Assembly (NCBI GenBank): GCA_016710965.1
Contig: JADJTW010000002.1
Coordinates: forward strand, 186,001-250,000
Direction: 5' to 3'
DNA: 64,000 nt
Source: Flavobacteriales bacterium
Lineage (GTDB): Bacteria > Bacteroidota > Bacteroidia > Flavobacteriales_F > PHOS-HE28
A program made the position numbers and the translations under genes. The notes beneath the pieces were generated by a model. That model saw nothing but the letters and a program-made list of their open reading frames with translations. It searched no databases and had not been told where the DNA came from. The stretch's first letter is position 1; the number at the start of each line of letters is the position of its first letter. This document shows positions 42,898 through 52,005 of this stretch, piece after piece.

Positions 42898-43895
42898 CGC
42901 ACGAGGTGTTTCCATTTTCGTCGCAAGCGGAAGGACAACCACGAACCGGCCTTGAGCTGTTCGTCCAGTCCGGCTACTCTTTGCTGCTGCTCCACGGCCA
43001 GTTGCGGAAGCGCGATGCTGGGTAAGCGCAGTGCCCGCATCATCAGGAAATCACGCTCACTGAAGATGGTGTGGTGCCACTTCAGCAGGAAGTGGACGGT
43101 CATCTTGCGCACGAGGTCGCGCTGGGCCGGGTCCGCAGGGATCGCTCGCAAGCCGGGCACGATGGTGTGGCCCAATGCGAGGACTGAAGCGAGGTCTTCC
43201 GAGCCGGTACGCATGCATAGCCCGTGCAGCACGCTGGCGGTCTCGTCCAGGAAAAGCGACTGCAGTGTGGCGGTCTTGCTGGCCGGATGGGAGCGGAACA
43301 CAGCCAGTGGCCATGGCACGATGCGCACCCCTGCGCTACCGGATCGGAAGAGCACTTGCCACCATAGCTCCAGGTCCATGACGCAGTGGAGCTTCTCCTC
43401 GAGCCCGCCGACGTCGCGCACGGCGCTCATGCGGTAGAAGGTGGCCTGCTGATTGATCATCGGTTCGATGTACAAGCTTTCCGCCTTCCCGCTGTCGTCG
43501 AGTGCCATGGCACGATCCGGTTTGCCTTCTTCGCGAAGCATGCGCACACCGGTGAGCACCGTCAGCTGCGCATCCTCATCGAAGGCCTGTGCAACACGCT
43601 CCAACGCACCGGGCAGCAGCGCATCATCGCTGTTGATCCAGCCGAAGACATCGCCTGTGGCGTGCTCCAGTCCTTTGTTGATCGCGTGGCTCTGCCCTTC
43701 ATCAGGCGCGCTGCACCACCACGCAAGCCCTTCTGCATTGCGCTCAATGATCGCTTTGGAACCGTCCGTGCTTCCACCATCGACAACGATGTGCTCCAGG
43801 ACGGGGAAGCTTTGATCGCGCACCGAGGCGAGGCACTCCTCCAGATAGGCAGCTTGCTGGAAGCTCGGCGTGATGAGGGAGATGCGCGCAGGCAT
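42894..43895 (-). CDS. Glycosyltransferase family 2 (GT-A), WcaA/PGA-type
   Basis: 333 residues. Motifs: ISLITPSFQQAAYLEECL, HIVVDGGSTDGS, APDEGQSHAINKGLEHATGDVFGWINSDD, and MDLELWWQV further on. The EGQSHAINKG and GWINSDD variants mark a GT2 subgroup common in exopolysaccharide clusters and distinct from the two tandem GT2 genes downstream. The C-terminal 90 residues are helical. The gap from the methyltransferase gene is 3 nt. Confidence 0.9.
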   Translation of the reverse strand: MPARISLITPSFQQAAYLEECLASVRDQSFPVLEHIVVDGGSTDGSKAIIERNAEGLAWWCSAPDEGQSHAINKGLEHATGDVFGWINSDDALLPGALERVAQAFDEDAQLTVLTGVRMLREEGKPDRAMALDDSGKAESLYIEPMINQQATFYRMSAVRDVGGLEEKLHCVMDLELWWQVLFRSGSAGVRIVPWPLAVFRSHPASKTATLQSLFLDETASVLHGLCMRTGSEDLASVLALGHTIVPGLRAIPADPAQRDLVRKMTVHFLLKWHHTIFSERDFLMMRALRLPSIALPQLAVEQQQRVAGLDEQLKAGSWLSFRLRRKWKHLVR

Positions 43896-43898
43896 GGG

Positions 43899-44618
43899 TC
43901 ACTGCTTTCGTGCCAGCGCACACAGGCTGGTGATCATGAGCCAGTCGAGATCGGCGGGCACCCTGTCGCGCTTGATCAGGAATCGCACCACTGGATAAGT
44001 GAAGTACTTGAGCACCTTGCGCACCGCATCGGGCATGGGCCGGCGCATGGCCCATAGGCCGATCATCTGGCCCAGGCTGGCGTCCCATCCGCCGGTGGCG
44101 CGCACCATGTCATCAGAGAACCCTGCTCCGCGCAGCATGCGCTTGATGGCTTCGGGGGTGTACCGATGCTCGTCGTACGGCATGTCGTGCAGCGGCCATA
44201 GGAAAGGGACCGTGATGAGCAGATGACCACCGGGGCGAAGCACGCGTGCGATCTCGCGCAGCACGGCCTGCGGATCGGGGCAGTGCTCCAGCACTTCGGT
44301 GGCCATGGCGCAATCGACGCTGGCATCGGGCAACGGGATGTGCAGGCCATCCCATGTGATATCGGGCCGGGCGGTCTTGTACTTCACCTCATCATCCACC
44401 TTGAAGTCCATGCCGATATACCGCTCCACGCGCGACGGCACGGCCACGATCATGGCGCGGTAGGGTTGGATGCCGCAACCCACATCGAGGAAGGTGCCGT
44501 GGAAGAAGGGCAGCGCCGTGGACAGCGCATGCTGGATCGACCGGCGCACGAGGTACAGGTCCTGCGTGTCCGGGTTGAACGGCATATCGATGAACTGCTT
44601 TCGCTGGGCGCGGCTCAT
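43899..44618 (-). CDS. Class I SAM-dependent methyltransferase
   Basis: 239 residues. SAM-binding motif I is GTFLDVGCGIQPY, the acidic loop reads YIGMDFK, motif II/III is ATEVLEHCPDP and RVLRPGGHLLITVP follows. It belongs to the Methyltransf_11 type that often modifies sugars or lipid-linked glycans in surface-polymer clusters. A Tyr-His rich PYDEHRYTPEAI segment is frequent in such enzymes. The 33-nt gap to the upstream GT4 gene is one of the few breaks in the coupled series. Confidence 0.88.
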   Translation of the reverse strand: MSRAQRKQFIDMPFNPDTQDLYLVRRSIQHALSTALPFFHGTFLDVGCGIQPYRAMIVAVPSRVERYIGMDFKVDDEVKYKTARPDITWDGLHIPLPDASVDCAMATEVLEHCPDPQAVLREIARVLRPGGHLLITVPFLWPLHDMPYDEHRYTPEAIKRMLRGAGFSDDMVRATGGWDASLGQMIGLWAMRRPMPDAVRKVLKYFTYPVVRFLIKRDRVPADLDWLMITSLCALARKQ

Positions 44619-44651
44619 GCGTGCGATGGGGTGCCGAAAGGGCCGGTGAAC

Positions 44652-45800
44652 TTACGCCCTTGGCGCCGACGCAGCCCGCTGCAGTATGGCCTGCAACGCC
44701 GCCACACTATCCTGCACGCGGTGGTTCTGTTCCACATAGGTGCGGCCCGCCCGGCCCATGCGCCCTGCCAGCGCTGGATCGAGCGACACTTGTTCCATGT
44801 GCCGCGCCATGGTGCCTATATCATACTCGTCGCAGAGCAGGCCGCGCTCGGCATGGGCCACCACATCGGCGATGCCCGTGTGCCGCGTAGCGATGACGGG
44901 CAGGCCTGTGGCCATGGCTTCGAGCACGGCCAGGGGCGTTCCTTCGCTGTCGCCGCTGGCTGCACGAACACTATGCTGTACGAAGGCGCGTGCCGAGCCC
45001 ATGATGGCCGCCACTTCCGTGTACGGCTTCACACCGATGAGATCCACCTGATCGCCGAACCCTTCGGCACGGACCCGCTGCGCACAGCTTTCCCAAAGCG
45101 GCCCCTGCCCCACCATGGTCATGCGTGCATCGGGCACGGTGACCAGCAATCGTTGGAAAGCCGAAAGCACCAGATGCGGCGCTTTCTTCTCCACGAAGCG
45201 GCCTACCGCCACGAAGTGCGGCGCGTTCGTTTCCGGCGTGCATGGCTGGAACTGGTCCACGTCGATGCCATAGCAGTTGTAAAGGACCTTCTCGCGCGGC
45301 GCGCCCAGCGCCAGCAATTGCTGCTCCATGGCGCGGCTCACCACGACCAATGCGCTGGCCGCATGGAAGAGCCGCGCGTAGCGTCCTGTTTCCTCCAGCG
45401 TGCTCTCCTTGTGCGCGTCGTAGCCATGGAAGTGCGCGACCAGTGGCACACCGGCACGCGCGCATGGCTCGATGAGCGCGTTTGCGCATACGCCGTACTC
45501 GGCCAGCATCACATCGATGCCTTCGCGCGCCATCAGCTTCGCTATCCGCTTTCGAAGCAGGTCTTGCGTGGTGCCACCGGCAAGGCGCGCCAGCACGTGG
45601 TCCATCACCTGGCCATTGCCGCCACGGTGCAGCAGGAGCGGGCCGTCGAGCACGCGATTCGGCAGGTCGCCATCCACCAGGATGCACTTGACGCCGACCA
45701 GGCGCCGGATGTGCGCAGCGATGAAGGTCTCGCTGTATGCGCTGGGATTGGGCGTCGCGATGGCGATGCGCAACGGGCGTTGCGTGGCGATCGTGCTCAT
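44652..45800 (-). CDS. Glycosyltransferase family 4, tandem copy A
   Basis: 382 residues. Features in order: IAIATPNPSAYSETFIAAHI, AEYGVCANALIEPC, HFHGYDAHKEST, FVAVGRFVEKKAPHLVLSAF, MVGQGPLWE and the EX7E region DSEGTPLAVLEAMATGLPVIATRHTGIAD. It is a clear paralogue of the gene that ends 4 nt into it (45797-46915), with the same ANALI, HFHGxDAH, GRFVEKKAP and RARAFVQHSV segments. Both lack signal peptides and should act on the cytoplasmic face. Confidence 0.92.
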   Translation of the reverse strand: MSTIATQRPLRIAIATPNPSAYSETFIAAHIRRLVGVKCILVDGDLPNRVLDGPLLLHRGGNGQVMDHVLARLAGGTTQDLLRKRIAKLMAREGIDVMLAEYGVCANALIEPCARAGVPLVAHFHGYDAHKESTLEETGRYARLFHAASALVVVSRAMEQQLLALGAPREKVLYNCYGIDVDQFQPCTPETNAPHFVAVGRFVEKKAPHLVLSAFQRLLVTVPDARMTMVGQGPLWESCAQRVRAEGFGDQVDLIGVKPYTEVAAIMGSARAFVQHSVRAASGDSEGTPLAVLEAMATGLPVIATRHTGIADVVAHAERGLLCDEYDIGTMARHMEQVSLDPALAGRMGRAGRTYVEQNHRVQDSVAALQAILQRAASAPRA

Positions 45801-46915
45801 CGTTGTGCAACTTGCTCAAGGAACAGTTGCAGTCGGCTGATGCTCTGTTCCATGGAGTAGTGCAGGGCCGCTCGTTCACGACCTGCCATCCCCATTCGCC
45901 GCGCCATCCCTGGATCATCGATCAGCGCGATCATCTGCTCGGCCATCCGCTGCGCATCGTGCTCCTCGCAGAGCAGGCCGGTGTCGTTGTCCTGCACCGC
46001 ATCGGCGATCCCGGTGTGGCGCGTGGCGATCACGGGCAATGCGCAGGACATGGCTTCGATCACGGCCACCGGCGTTCCCTCGCAATCGCCGTTGAGGGCA
46101 TGCACGCTATGCTGAACGAACGCACGAGCGCGCTTCATCAACAAAGCCACTTCCTCGTTGCTCACGGATCCCTTCAGTTCAATGCCATCCGCTAGGCCTT
46201 CGGCTTCCACCAAATGCTTGCACGAGGGCCAGAGCGGTCCATCGCCCACCATGATCAACCGGGCTTCGGGCCGCGCAGCCAGCACCCGGCGGAACGCGGC
46301 GATGAGCACCATCGGCGCCTTCTTCTCCACGAAACGACCGACCGACACGAAGAGCGGTGGTGCTTCGCCAGCATCACCCGGAACGAAACGGTCGATATCG
46401 ACACCGCAGCTGTTGAGCAACAGGCGATCCGATGGCGCGCCCAGCGCGAGAAGGTGCCGCTTCATGTCCTCGCTCACCGCTATGCATCCCGCGGCATGCT
46501 GGAACAGGCGACGATAGTTGCCGGTTTCACGCAACGCGCTCGTTGTATGAGCATCGAAGCCGTGGAAATGCGCCACCAACGGAACGTTCGCGCTTGAGCA
46601 GGCGTCGATGAGCGCATTCGCGCATGTGCCGTATTCCGCCAGCACCACCGCCGCGCGCTCCTCCCGAAGCAGCGCGGCAATGCGTTGCTGCAGGAGCCCC
46701 TTGCGATCGTACCCGCCGGCCAGCGATCGCAAGCGCATGAAGAAGCGACGCCCCTTCGTTTCCTCCAGCAGGGGAACGCCCTGCGCATTTCGCCCGGGCA
46801 ATGTGCCATGCGTGATCACGCGCACGACGCGATCGAGCCGCGTGGCATGCGCTGTCACGAAGCTCTCCTGCCGGTCGTGCGGCGTGGGGTTGGCGAGGAC
46901 GATGCGGATGGACAT
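45797..46915 (-). CDS. Glycosyltransferase family 4, tandem copy B
   Basis: 372 residues from the ATG at 46915 (MSIRIVLANPTPHDRQESF), aligned with copy A; in-frame codons further upstream give no homologous sequence. Motifs: AEYGTCANALID, HFHGFDAHTTS, FVSVGRFVEKKAP, MVGDGPLWP and DCEGTPVAVIEAMSCALPVIATRHTGIADAV. It overlaps copy A by an ATGA. Duplication followed by divergence in the acceptor half would let the pair add similar sugars in sequence. The 38-nt gap to the upstream GT2 contains no clear promoter box. Confidence 0.92.
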   Translation of the reverse strand: MSIRIVLANPTPHDRQESFVTAHATRLDRVVRVITHGTLPGRNAQGVPLLEETKGRRFFMRLRSLAGGYDRKGLLQQRIAALLREERAAVVLAEYGTCANALIDACSSANVPLVAHFHGFDAHTTSALRETGNYRRLFQHAAGCIAVSEDMKRHLLALGAPSDRLLLNSCGVDIDRFVPGDAGEAPPLFVSVGRFVEKKAPMVLIAAFRRVLAARPEARLIMVGDGPLWPSCKHLVEAEGLADGIELKGSVSNEEVALLMKRARAFVQHSVHALNGDCEGTPVAVIEAMSCALPVIATRHTGIADAVQDNDTGLLCEEHDAQRMAEQMIALIDDPGMARRMGMAGRERAALHYSMEQSISRLQLFLEQVAQR

Positions 46916-46953
46916 GCGGCGGCAAAGGTGGCGATCCACGCGGGACGAACGGC

Positions 46954-47937
46954 TCAGCTCTTGCCCGTGCGCAGCCGATGATAGCTGCGCACCGCGCCGG
47001 GCCAGTGCAACAAGGCCCACCAACGAAGGCGTTCGCGCAGCGAGAAGCCTGCGGAACCGAATTCCTTGACGAGCGCTAGTGCGTGCTTCGCATGATCAGT
47101 GCGGCCGTGCGCCAGGAAACGACCGATCGATGCGCGCAACAGCTCCACCTGTCGGCCCCGGACATGAGCGCGCCCTTGATCATCGACCATGGTGCCGATC
47201 TGTTCCAGTGCAGCCACGTTCACCTCCAATTTGTAGGCATCGTCCATCATGGAAATGAGCCCGCCAGGATGGATGTTGCGCACAGCTGTGATCCGGTCGA
47301 CGTATGCCAGCGGGCCCTGCTTCGCCGCATGCACGCTCAGGACCCAATCGGCCACTGGCGAGCGCAGCACCTGATCGGGCAGCGGCAGGAGCATGGAACG
47401 CCTGAAGACCAGCGTGGCGGTGGGGATGAAATTCTCACGGACCAGATGTTCCAAGCGAATGAGCCCATCGGCACCTGTCGTCGGCGGGCCGTCCTTGAAG
47501 AATGCCCATTCCTTGCCATCGCTCCGGTTGATCGCGTTGGTGAAGCAGGCCGATAGCTCCGGATCGCGGTCGAGCACATCCACTTGCATAGCGAGCTTGT
47601 CCGGGTCGCACCAGAGGTCGTCTCCTTCGCATAGCGCGATGTATTCGCCGCGCGCTTCATTCAGCAATCCGATCAGGTTCCTTCTTCCTGTTGCCCGGCC
47701 GCGAATACGCAGCACGTCCTTCCGGTCTCGCAGGAAGAGCCGGATCCGCCCAGGCTGCTCGGCGGCGAGGCGCTCGCAAATGGCCCGCGTACCATCCGTG
47801 CTTCCATCCTCACCGATGAGGTGCTCCATCGGAGCATTGAAGCGCTGTTCACGAACACCGGCCACGCACGCCTCGATGAATGCCGCGTGCTGGTAGGTCA
47901 TGGTGACCACGCTGACCTTGATGGCTGACCCGTTCAT
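46954..47937 (-). CDS. Glycosyltransferase family 2
   Basis: 327 residues from the ATG at 47937, which overlaps the sulfotransferase stop by 4 nt. Motifs: VSVVTMTYQHAAFIEACV, LIGEDGSTDGT, and ALCEGDDLWCDPDKL in place of the usual DADD. The MTYxHxxFI and GEDxSxDxT forms define a GT2 subgroup found in Bacteroidota and cyanobacterial polysaccharide clusters. A long helical C-terminal portion (residues about 250-327) follows. Confidence 0.88.
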   Translation of the reverse strand: MNGSAIKVSVVTMTYQHAAFIEACVAGVREQRFNAPMEHLIGEDGSTDGTRAICERLAAEQPGRIRLFLRDRKDVLRIRGRATGRRNLIGLLNEARGEYIALCEGDDLWCDPDKLAMQVDVLDRDPELSACFTNAINRSDGKEWAFFKDGPPTTGADGLIRLEHLVRENFIPTATLVFRRSMLLPLPDQVLRSPVADWVLSVHAAKQGPLAYVDRITAVRNIHPGGLISMMDDAYKLEVNVAALEQIGTMVDDQGRAHVRGRQVELLRASIGRFLAHGRTDHAKHALALVKEFGSAGFSLRERLRWWALLHWPGAVRSYHRLRTGKS

Positions 47938-48806
47938 GCGTGCAGGAAAGGCTCGTAACCGAATCGCTTCATGAGCGGGCCTGCCTCGCGCTCGATGGCA
48001 GCGATCTGCTCGGTTGCGAGGTCGGAGGCGAAGCGCCCTACCGACGCGGCATCCACCGGACCAGCAAGCTTCCGCTTCCACTGCATGAACTCGGCGGGTT
48101 CGTCCAGGGTGCCCACGTGCCCATCGCGCGGCATGCCGGTCAGCGGCCGAAGCCCCAGCATGCTGTACACGGGCGCGATGCTCTCCATCGGGCGTACCAC
48201 CAGATCCTCGTATCGTATGCGGACCACGCCCGGCGCACCGTCAAGATCTTGCAGGAGCCTGTCGTTCACCGCGCTCCAATCCTTCGCGATCGTCGCCGCA
48301 TCCACGGGCAGATCCGGCCTGTGCGCCGAGTCGATGGATGCCTTGGACAATTCGAGATAGGACGCTGCTACGTCGCGCGGATCACGTACGATGTGGATGA
48401 AGCACGCATCAGGATAGATGCTGCGGATCTCGCGCACGTGCGCCGTGTAGTAGTTGTTCTTGTCGCCCCATGCCAGGATGGACCTCCCCAACCGCTCGGC
48501 ATAGCAGCGGTACACGAGCTCCGCCGCCCCAGCGAAATCCTCAGGACGGTGAGCGAGCAGGAATTCCTTCAACTGGTCCGGGGGCAGGCGCCAGGTATCG
48601 AACTTCTTGCTTGCCGCGACCTCATCGGCGAAACGCACCAGGTCGGCTTCGGTCCACACCGCGCTCCGCCATCGTTCATGCAGCCAGAGGAGGAAGCCGC
48701 ACTCGGGAGCGATGCAGAGCTGCTCGTGCATGTTCAACAGCGACCGCAGCAAGCTGGTGCCCGACCGCGGATTGCCCATGATGAAGAGCTTCGCGATGCT
48801 GCTCAC
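47934..48806 (-). CDS. Sulfotransferase family protein
   Basis: 290 residues from a GTG at 48806 that overlaps the aminotransferase stop by 4 nt (GTGA); a further upstream start would overlap more and gives no homologous sequence. The PAPS 5'-phosphosulfate loop is IMGNPRSGTSLLRSLL, and the 3'-phosphate segment is FIHIVRDPRDVAASYLEL. These are the two defining sulfotransferase motifs. Expected activity is transfer of sulfate from PAPS to a glycan hydroxyl. PAPS synthesis genes are not in the window. One of four sulfotransferase-fold genes here. Confidence 0.88.
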   Translation of the reverse strand: MSSIAKLFIMGNPRSGTSLLRSLLNMHEQLCIAPECGFLLWLHERWRSAVWTEADLVRFADEVAASKKFDTWRLPPDQLKEFLLAHRPEDFAGAAELVYRCYAERLGRSILAWGDKNNYYTAHVREIRSIYPDACFIHIVRDPRDVAASYLELSKASIDSAHRPDLPVDAATIAKDWSAVNDRLLQDLDGAPGVVRIRYEDLVVRPMESIAPVYSMLGLRPLTGMPRDGHVGTLDEPAEFMQWKRKLAGPVDAASVGRFASDLATEQIAAIEREAGPLMKRFGYEPFLHA

Positions 48807-49936
48807 AGCGCTTGGCGTAGGATGGCGCAGGTGCGCTGGATGTCGGCAGGCTCTAACCCGTAGTACAAGGGCAGGCATAGCACCCGGGCACTGATGTCGT
48901 GCGCCACGGGCACATCCCGACCGCCGATGTAATGCAAGGTGTCGAGGCTCGGGTAGAAGTAGCGGCGCGGGTGGATGCCATTGCTCGTCAGCGCATGAAC
49001 CGCTCGCTTCAGCTGCGCCTCGTCGTGGAAGACCACTGGGAAATAGGCGCCGTTGAACACATCGGTGCCTTGGGTCACCCGCAGGAAGCGCAAACCAGTG
49101 GATGCGAGCTCATCGGAATACGCCTTGTACTTCGCCCGGCGTTCCGCCAGTACTTCCTCGATGCGCCGCAGCACGAGCAGCCCGATGGCCGCATGGAACT
49201 CGCTGTTCTTCGCGTTGATGCCCACGCCGAGGAATTGGTCGGGGCCATTGTGGCCGAAGTTGCGCATGCGGTCCACGGTGGCCTTCACCTGTGGATCCTT
49301 GCAGAACAGGCCGCCGCCTTCGATGGAGTGGAAGAGCTTGGTGGCATGGAAGCTGGCCACGGTGATATCGCCATACGATAGGAGGCTGGCTCCTTTGTAG
49401 ATGGTTCCGAAACCATGCGCGCCATCGTAGACCACCTTCAAGTCATGTTTGCGAGCGATGGCTTCGATGCGGTCGATATCGCAAGGATTGCCGTAGACAT
49501 GCGTGGCAAGGATCGCCGTGGTCTTCGGGCCGATGAGCGATTCGATGCGGTCGGGGTCGATGTTGAAGGTATCCGGCTGGATGTCCGCGAAGACAGGCTG
49601 ACAACGTTCCCACACCAGCGCTGATGTAGTGGCAACGAAGCTGAAGGGTGTGGTGATCACTTCGCCGCGCAGATCGAGCGCTCGTATGGCGAGCTGCAAG
49701 GCCAGCGTGCCATTGCCCACGTAGGAAGGCGCTCCGGTTCCGAGGTAGTCGCCCAAGCGCTGCTCGAGCTCGCGCACCAAAGGACCGTTGTTCGTCACCC
49801 AGCCGCGCTCCCAGATGCCGGCCATGGCCGCGTTCACTTCCTCCAGCGGGGGCAGGAAGATGCGCGTGATCTGCAACGGGCCTTTGGGCGGATCGCTTTG
49901 TTCGGTCAAGGCCGTGGAGGCTTCAGTACTGTGCAT
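48803..49936 (-). CDS. DegT/DnrJ/EryC1 family sugar aminotransferase
   Basis: 377 residues from the ATG at 49936 (an ATG at 49945 adds three residues and would leave only 2 nt to the promoter-like box). PLP enzyme: the internal-aldimine Lys lies in SFHATKLFHSIEGGG, preceded by YVGNGTLALQLAIRAL, TPFSFVATTSAL, VYDGAHGFG and followed by NFGHNG. The family makes aminosugars from nucleotide keto-sugars, such as 4-amino-4,6-dideoxy sugars. It heads the long coupled series of transferase genes down to 36119. Confidence 0.92.
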   Translation of the reverse strand: MHSTEASTALTEQSDPPKGPLQITRIFLPPLEEVNAAMAGIWERGWVTNNGPLVRELEQRLGDYLGTGAPSYVGNGTLALQLAIRALDLRGEVITTPFSFVATTSALVWERCQPVFADIQPDTFNIDPDRIESLIGPKTTAILATHVYGNPCDIDRIEAIARKHDLKVVYDGAHGFGTIYKGASLLSYGDITVASFHATKLFHSIEGGGLFCKDPQVKATVDRMRNFGHNGPDQFLGVGINAKNSEFHAAIGLLVLRRIEEVLAERRAKYKAYSDELASTGLRFLRVTQGTDVFNGAYFPVVFHDEAQLKRAVHALTSNGIHPRRYFYPSLDTLHYIGGRDVPVAHDISARVLCLPLYYGLEPADIQRTCAILRQAL

Positions 49937-49947
49937 GCGGGGCATCG

Positions 49948-49955
49948 CAAGTTTA
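49948..49955 (-). promoter_or_regulatory. -7-like element TAAACTTG before the aminotransferase
   Basis: One mismatch to TAnnTTTG; 11 nt before the ATG at 49936, in the 42-bp gap after the FkbM gene. It would give the transferase operon its own start. Confidence 0.35.
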
Positions 49956-49978
49956 GCAAGCCCGTGGCAGGTGTTCCC

Positions 49979-50740
49979 TCACTTCTTCCAATCCATGGAA
50001 TCGAGCAGGCCGCCGCGTTTCACGAAGACCAGTTCCACCAGCCAGAGCACGGGCACTTTCCATGGCCGGTTCAGGTCGGTGATGTGGAATAGCGTGTATC
50101 CCCTGGCATCCATATGGTCGATCAAGGCCTTCACGTTGTTCACGATGCTCTTGTTCACCACTCCGCCTTCCACCATGAACACCTCTGTGCGGCCGAACAG
50201 GTCGCTGGCGCCTTGCAGTACTTCGAGGTCCAGTCCCTCGGCATCGATCTTCACCAGATCGGGCACCGGCAGCTGGTTGGTGGCGATCAGCTCGTTCAAG
50301 GTGACCACCGGTATCTCGCGTTGCTCCAATCCTCGGGCTTTCGCTTCCGCTGCCGACAGCCTGAAGGTGGAACTGTCATCGCGCTCGGCGATGGTGAAGG
50401 TGAAGGTGCCTGATGCCCGACCACAGCCAACAGGGAAGAAGCGGATCTTCGGATCCTTGTCCAACAGGTCCTGGAACTTGGGTTGAAGCCAGGCTTGCGG
50501 CTCGATCATGGTGATCCGTGCATCGGGGAAGACGCTGCGCGCGAGCCGCGTCCAGTGCCCGTGGTTGGCCCCCACGTCCACGATATGCTGCGGCGTGAAG
50601 CCCGCATGAGCGAGCGTCTCATAGAACTCCATGAGCAACGCATCCTTGCGCTTGCCTGCGGGTTTGATGGCCGCAGCGCGCTGGTAGCCTGCACGCCGTG
50701 CGATGGGGCCGAAGACTTGATGGAAGAGCCGCTTGATCAT
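49979..50740 (-). CDS. FkbM family methyltransferase
   Basis: 253 residues from the ATG at 50740, 8 nt after the Wzt stop. SAM-binding motif I is IVDVGANHGHWTRLA, followed by ITMIEPQ, a CGRASGTFTF strand, and the FkbM hallmark VPDLVKIDAEGLDLEVLQGA. FkbM enzymes O-methylate sugars in antibiotics and surface glycans. Next to the ABC exporter, it may cap the chain; methyl caps recognised by a Wzt C-terminal domain are known to terminate some ABC-exported polysaccharides, which is an inference here. Confidence 0.9.
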   Translation of the reverse strand: MIKRLFHQVFGPIARRAGYQRAAAIKPAGKRKDALLMEFYETLAHAGFTPQHIVDVGANHGHWTRLARSVFPDARITMIEPQAWLQPKFQDLLDKDPKIRFFPVGCGRASGTFTFTIAERDDSSTFRLSAAEAKARGLEQREIPVVTLNELIATNQLPVPDLVKIDAEGLDLEVLQGASDLFGRTEVFMVEGGVVNKSIVNNVKALIDHMDARGYTLFHITDLNRPWKVPVLWLVELVFVKRGGLLDSMDWKK

Positions 50741-50748
50741 GGTTGATG

Positions 50749-52005
50749 TTACCGGGTCCATCGCAATTTGGGCCGCACCACGCCTGGCCACTTGTTGAAG
50801 GCGGCTCCCTTGCGCGCGCCTTCGAGCATCTCGAAGACCACAGCGCTCTCGACCTTGAAGGCCACCTTGCCGCGGCGGAGCACCAGCACCTGTATCCTAT
50901 AGGTCCCGGTATTGAGCAGATCGGGAGGTATGAAGCAGGCGATCCGGTTCATGCCCACGTGCCAGGCGGCTTGTCCGATGGACTCGTTCAGTCCGGTAAC
51001 GAAGACCACCGAGTCGTTGCCTGCGCGCACTTGCAGGCGTACGTTCAATTCTTCATCGAGCACGGTGAGGTTCTCCAGTTCCAGCTCCACGCGGACGCCG
51101 GTACCGATCGTGAAATCGCCTTGCGGATGCTCGCTTGCCACCTTGATGGATCGGAGGCGAGCTTCCTCGGTGCCCGGGGCCTTAGCTGGTTCCCAGGTGC
51201 GCGATTCGAGCTGCGCGGAATAGGTCCCCAGGTAATCCTTCACCACTTCATCCACGGGGCCATCCTTGAGCACGGCTCCCTTCTCCAACCAGAGCGCGCG
51301 TGTACACAGGCTCTGCACGGCCACCATGTTATGGCTGACGAAGAGGATGGTGCGGCCGCGACCTGCCACTTCGCGCATGCTTCCCAGGCACTTGCGCTGG
51401 AATTCCGCATCGCCTACCGAAAGCACTTCGTCCACGATGAGGATCTCCGGGTCGAGGTGCGCAGCAACGGAAAATCCGAGGCGCACCTTCATGCCGCTGC
51501 TGTAGCGCTTGATGGGCGTGTCCAGATGGTGCTCGATGCCGCTGAAGGCGATGATCTGGTCCAATTTGCTGTCGATCTCTGCGCGACGCATGCCCAGGAT
51601 GGCGCCGTTGAGCACGATGTTCTCGCGACCGGTGAGCTCGGGGTGGAAACCGGTACCCACTTCGAGCAGGCTGCTGATCTTGCCCCGCATGCGTATGACG
51701 CCATGCGTGGGGAGCGTGATCCGTGAGAGCAGTTTGAGCAAGGTGCTCTTGCCCGCGCCGTTGCGGCCCACGATGCCCATGATCTCTCCCTCTCGCATCT
51801 CGAAGGACACGCCGCGCAGCGACCAGAAGTACTCGCCTACACGCTGCTCGCTGCTTGTCGCGTTGAACTCTTTCCGACGGTCGGCGCGGCCACGCAGCCT
51901 CCCGAAGAGCGCTGCGGCCTCGTCCACGAGCAGGTCGCGGCCGATGACGCCCAACCGGTAGCGCTTCCGCACATCCTCAGCCTGTATCACGAGTTGCTTG
52001 CTCAT
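50749..52005 (-). CDS. wzt: Polysaccharide ABC transporter ATP-binding protein with C-terminal glycan-binding domain
   Basis: 418 residues from the ATG at 52005, whose A is also the last base of the permease stop (TGATG). The ATPase domain has Walker A GIVGRNGAGKST, signature YSSGMKVRL, Walker B ILIVDEVLSVGD and switch His in FVSHN. Residues about 270-418 form a beta-sandwich resembling the Wzt C-terminal domain (IGTGVRVELELENLTV, ACFIPPDLLNTGTYRIQVLVL). In other bacteria such domains bind the capped end of the polymer before export. Gene symbol by analogy. Confidence 0.9.
   Translation of the reverse strand: MSKQLVIQAEDVRKRYRLGVIGRDLLVDEAAALFGRLRGRADRRKEFNATSSEQRVGEYFWSLRGVSFEMREGEIMGIVGRNGAGKSTLLKLLSRITLPTHGVIRMRGKISSLLEVGTGFHPELTGRENIVLNGAILGMRRAEIDSKLDQIIAFSGIEHHLDTPIKRYSSGMKVRLGFSVAAHLDPEILIVDEVLSVGDAEFQRKCLGSMREVAGRGRTILFVSHNMVAVQSLCTRALWLEKGAVLKDGPVDEVVKDYLGTYSAQLESRTWEPAKAPGTEEARLRSIKVASEHPQGDFTIGTGVRVELELENLTVLDEELNVRLQVRAGNDSVVFVTGLNESIGQAAWHVGMNRIACFIPPDLLNTGTYRIQVLVLRRGKVAFKVESAVVFEMLEGARKGAAFNKWPGVVRPKLRWTR

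Noticed and set aside
44223..45860. A 545-codon plus-strand frame opposite the methyltransferase and a GT4 gene
   Set aside because: It spans the intergenic gap and two real genes with clear motifs; it has none itself.
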